Source: Micromonospora antibiotica
GTDB taxonomy: Bacteria > Actinomycetota > Actinomycetes > Mycobacteriales > Micromonosporaceae
DNA: 64,000 nt
Assembly: GCF_017599305.1 (NCBI RefSeq)
Contig: NZ_JAGFWR010000004.1
Coordinates: forward strand, 186,001-250,000
Direction: 5' to 3'
Within the stretch, counting starts at the first letter, position 1. Every line of letters begins with the position of its first letter. Below are positions 61,150-64,000 of this stretch, piece by piece. A model generated the notes under the pieces. That model made no database searches, was not told where the DNA came from, and saw only the letters and a list, made by a program, of their open reading frames with translations. The position numbers and the translations under genes are program-made.

Positions 61150-61376
61150 GACCGGCTCTCGCACTGGATCGTTCAGGTCCGCATGGTCGGCCTACCGCAG
61201 TTGCACGCCTCCACCCGAGGCATGCAACAGGACCGCGACGCCGTGAACGCGGCACTCACGCCTCCCTACGGCAACGGCCCCACCGAAGGCGCCGACACCA
61301 AGACCAAACGAATCGCCCGCCAATTGCACGGACGGCAGGATTCACCCTGTTCCGCCGCCGTTTCCTCCTCGATAGC
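61150..61376 (+). mobile_element. ISL3-family transposase C-terminal remnant
   Basis: One frame reads RLSHWIVQVRMVGLPQLHAS, MQQDRDAVNAALTPPYGNGP, TKTKRIARQLHGR, the conserved end of ISL3-type transposases. The last residues (AGFTLFRRRFLL) continue in another frame, so it is both truncated and frameshifted. No inverted repeats are seen. Confidence 0.75.
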
Positions 61377-61391
61377 AGCACGCATGCTCCG

Positions 61392-61864
61392 TCACCACCG
61401 AACGTGAGACAGGGCCGGTCGGAACTGTGGGTGTCCTTCGTGCAGGTTCAGCAGATCGGTCAGTGGTGCCAGGAACAGCGGGATCTGATCAGGGACGCCC
61501 TGGGCGGCCAGGAGCAGGTGCAGTGCGGCGGGATCTGCGACGTGTAGGTCGTTGTGCAGGTGTCCCGTTCCCAGCTGATGTTGCCGTAGCCGTGGAGGCT
61601 GGCAGCGGTGACAAGTTCATCGGAGTCATCGTGGAGCGCGATGGTGGTGTCGCCGGGGCATCGGCAGATGTTCTCGGTGAAGCGGCCGGTCGTGGTCAGC
61701 TTTCGCGCCGCTTCGATCGTGGAGGGATTCCGTAGTTCGGCCAGGATCGCCCGGTCGGCCAGGGGACCTGCGTCCTCACCGCCGTCGAGGATCCGCACGA
61801 CGTGTGTTCGCGCCCATACATCCGTGAGCCAGCTGATGACGGTCAACGTCTCCCTATCGAGCAT
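61392..61864 (-). pseudogene. Frameshifted hypothetical gene
   Basis: From ATG 61864 the frame reads LDRETLTVISWLTDVWARTH, LADRAILAELRNPSTIEAAR, FTENICRCPGDTTIALHDDS, LHGYGNISWER and then turns to nonsense. In the adjoining frame the protein goes on as LHNDLHVADPAALHLLLAAQ, GVPDQIPLFLAPLTDLLNLH to a TGA at 61392. One small indel near 61560 therefore splits a ~155-residue protein of unknown function. It could be decay or a sequencing error. Confidence 0.6.
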
Positions 61865-61917
61865 GCGGGTTCGTCGGGCTGTCAGCGTACGGCGCTGGTC
61901 TGCGCTTCATCGGGTCG

Positions 61918-63852
61918 TCAGTTGCCGGGGCGGTCGATGAGGCGGTGGAGGGCGTTTCCGGTGTGGGGGAAGGCGAGTCGCAGGGTGTCGGCGGTGAGGC
62001 GGAGGCCCCACCAGGTGAGGGCGACGAGGTAGCCGATGATCAGGGCGCTGTGGGTGTTGTAGCTGATGACGAGGGCGTAGCCGAGGGTGAGGCCGGGTGC
62101 GGTGATGAGGCGGATGGTGCGGGTGCGGCTGACGGTCAGGGCGGTGGCGGTGCCGAGGAGTGCAGCGCCGATGGTGCTGGCGAGGCCGGGCATGCCGGTG
62201 AGGTCGATGGGTGTGGACAGGGTGTAGGCGGCGCGGATGAGCCAGATGCCGGCGGCGGCGGTGGCGGCGTGGGTGATGGCGGGGCGGGTGAGGGTGAGCC
62301 AGTGGGGGAGGGCGTGGGCGGGGATGCGGGGTGCGGTGGCGGCGATGAGGGTGGCGCAGGCGGCGAGGGGGAGTGCGCTGCCAAGGGTCCATTTCAGGTA
62401 GGAGGTGTAGTCGAAAGAGAAGGCGGTGCCGGTGGCGAGGCCGAAGAGGGTGGCGGTGATGGTGCCGCCGACGGCTGCGGCGAGGTAGCTGCGGCGGATG
62501 AGGCTGCCGGTGGTGGGTTCCTCTGTGTGGGTGGTGGGTGTGCCGGTGAGCCAGGTGGTGGGAGCGAGGTGGGCGATCGCGATGGCGGTGAGTATGGCGA
62601 GGGCACCGGCGGTGCCGAGTTGCGGTAGGGAGGTGCGGGCGCCGATGACCCGGGTGTTGTGGATGGTGATGTCGGCGGTGAGGACGGCTTGCAGGAGCAG
62701 GGCGAGGGAGCAGGCGCCGATGAGGAGGGTGCCGGTGAGGTCGCTGATGCGCAGCCGAACGCGGGGTAGTCGGGCGGCGGCGGCGCGGGGTGCGGGTTGG
62801 TGGTGGGCGGTGAGGGTCAGGGCGCCGTCGGTGAGGGCGTGGGGGTGGTCGACGAGGACGGGGGTGATGCCGGTGGCGTGGGCGAGATGCTCGGCGACGG
62901 CGGGCAGGCCGGGGTCTGGGCGCAGGATGACGGCGGTGAGGTGGCCGGCGTCGATGTCCGCGGCGTCGAGGAGATCGGCGACGGCGCGGGGGACCTGGTC
63001 GAGGACGGGTCGCGCGGCGCGGGTGACGTCCTCACGGGTGATGATCGCGGGTTGGCGGGGTGCGGGGAGTAGGACGGGGGCGCGTTCCTGGGTGACGAGG
63101 AGTTGCCGGGCGGTGCGGACGGCGTCGGTGAGGGCGCGGTGGTCGTTTGCGGCGGCGGGATCGTCGTCGGTGGTGCGGAGGGGATCGTCGTCGCCGGTGG
63201 CGGTGTGGATGACGTGGTCGGTGATGAGGTGGTCGAGGTCGGGGGTGTCGTCGAGGCTTCGGGTGGCCAGTTCGGTGTAGCCGCCGTCGGTGGTGTGCAG
63301 GACGGTGAGGGTTGCCGGGTGCCGGTCGGCCTGGCAGACCAGGACGCAGGAGCCGGCGGGGGTGGGGTGGCCGAGGGTCGTGGCGTGGGCGGCGAGCGCG
63401 GCGGGTGCGGTGACCAGGGCGGGGGACGGTAGTCCGGCGCGCTGTGCCGCGTCGGTGACCTGGTGGCGGCGGCGTGGCCCCCAGCTCGGTGGGATGGTCA
63501 TGGTGAGGGCGGTGATCGGCTGACCGATTTGGTGGGCAGCGTGTTGGCCGACATGCCGTAGTACTGCCGCGAGGAGGTCCACGGGGTCGGTGGGTGCGGC
63601 GTCGGTGGCGTCGGTGGGGGCGGTCTTGCCGAGCAGGGCGGTGGGGTCGTGGACGAAGCGGTGGTCCGCTGGGATGGACGTCGCTGCGTCGACGCCGACG
63701 TAGAGGTGTCCGGTGGGGCCGATGACGACACCGGGGGGCATGACGAGGCGGCCGTCGATGAGGATCGGGACGCGTGCGCCGTCGCGGCTGACGGTGGCGG
63801 CGATGGTGGCGGAGCTGAGATCGATCGCTGCCGTGGTGTCCCCGTGTGGCAT
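61918..63852 (-). CDS. Hsp70-like N-terminus fused to multi-helix membrane domain
   Basis: A 644-residue protein. Residues 1-340 follow the actin/Hsp70 ATPase pattern: TTAAIDLSSATIAATVSRDG, YVGVDAA, LTMTIPPSWGPRRRHQVTDA, VTRAARPVLDQVPRAVADLL, LTAVILRPDPGLPAVAEHLA. From about 370 there are six or more membrane helices (LIGACSLALLLQAVLTADIT, GALAILTAIAIAHLAP). Type VII secretion-associated proteins of actinobacteria can have Hsp70-like parts, but no ESX genes are visible here. There is no clear Shine-Dalgarno before ATG 63852. Confidence 0.72.
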   Translation of the reverse strand: MPHGDTTAAIDLSSATIAATVSRDGARVPILIDGRLVMPPGVVIGPTGHLYVGVDAATSIPADHRFVHDPTALLGKTAPTDATDAAPTDPVDLLAAVLRHVGQHAAHQIGQPITALTMTIPPSWGPRRRHQVTDAAQRAGLPSPALVTAPAALAAHATTLGHPTPAGSCVLVCQADRHPATLTVLHTTDGGYTELATRSLDDTPDLDHLITDHVIHTATGDDDPLRTTDDDPAAANDHRALTDAVRTARQLLVTQERAPVLLPAPRQPAIITREDVTRAARPVLDQVPRAVADLLDAADIDAGHLTAVILRPDPGLPAVAEHLAHATGITPVLVDHPHALTDGALTLTAHHQPAPRAAAARLPRVRLRISDLTGTLLIGACSLALLLQAVLTADITIHNTRVIGARTSLPQLGTAGALAILTAIAIAHLAPTTWLTGTPTTHTEEPTTGSLIRRSYLAAAVGGTITATLFGLATGTAFSFDYTSYLKWTLGSALPLAACATLIAATAPRIPAHALPHWLTLTRPAITHAATAAAGIWLIRAAYTLSTPIDLTGMPGLASTIGAALLGTATALTVSRTRTIRLITAPGLTLGYALVISYNTHSALIIGYLVALTWWGLRLTADTLRLAFPHTGNALHRLIDRPGN

Positions 63853-64000
63853 GGGGGGCAGTCTGGCCCGTGGGGGTGTGGCGACGTCAACCCTGATTGT
63901 CCGCGTGATCCTCTGTGCGCGGATGGTGAGAATCCTTCTCGACGCAATAGCCAGCGACGTGCATTCTCCTGTAAGCGGAGAGCTTCACCGATGAGTCGCA

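Noticed and set aside
1..64000. Search for tRNA, rRNA, prophage or att sites
   Set aside because: No cloverleaf-like tRNA, rRNA segment, integrase or direct-repeat pair could be supported by reading.

Overview
The window is very GC-rich, with GTG/TTG starts, dense ATGA/GTGA overlaps and LPxTG-type anchors. It carries actinobacterial families throughout: anchored-repeat ABC transporter, SCO2322-like secreted proteins and Zur-type zinc regulation. A Micromonospora-like actinomycete fits best; the genus is inferred, since no rRNA is present. The general theme is metal and cobalamin economy.

Region 1 (1-8.3 kb, minus strand) looks like a vitamin B12 capture and uptake locus. An energy-coupling factor transporter (S, dual ATPase and T subunits) follows two secreted-protein pairs. 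Each pair joins an alpha/alpha-barrel (prenyltransferase-repeat) protein to a DUF4430-like protein, which are the two folds fused in animal transcobalamin. Each pair has its own cobalamin riboswitch. Region 2 (8.5-12 kb) holds metE with a third riboswitch. A nearly identical copy of that riboswitch, facing the other way, precedes two tiny coupled ORFs.

Region 3 (12.4-20 kb) is a set of metalloprotein genes (alaS, Fe/Mn superoxide dismutase, peptide deformylase, tsaD) around a Fur-family gene that I take to be Nur-like. Three promoters carry 17-bp operators of the form TTGCAA-N5-NNGCAA, in tandem at sod and alaS. The sod and alaS genes are each followed by a paralogous 84-86 aa helical protein.

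Region 4 (20-33 kb) has a sparse kilobase, an XRE-cupin regulator, an oxidoreductase-methyltransferase fusion and a broken aztD-like gene. It then has a Zur-boxed L32-CobW pair, an ArsR regulator, YibE/F, a YcgR/YcgQ-like permease pair and a large secreted S8 peptidase with a Zur-like box.

Region 5 (33-61 kb) is a zinc island. It has three Zur-like paralogues, Cys-poor ribosomal protein paralogues (L31, L28, L33, S14), a CobW/MRF-like protein with a destroyed P-loop, a second permease pair, a complete anchored-repeat ABC transporter with its surface proteins, and a ZnuABC-type importer ending in ArsR. In between lies a four-enzyme cassette: a type III PLP decarboxylase, a cysteine-synthase-like enzyme fused to rhodanese, a SufS-like desulfurase and a methyltransferase. 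It is flanked by Zur boxes and is my best candidate for an undescribed zinc-ligand pathway. About nine Zur-like boxes tie the island together.

Region 6 (61-64 kb) has an ISL3-type transposase remnant, a frameshifted hypothetical gene and an Hsp70-like membrane protein. No tRNA, rRNA, CRISPR array or intact mobile element was seen.
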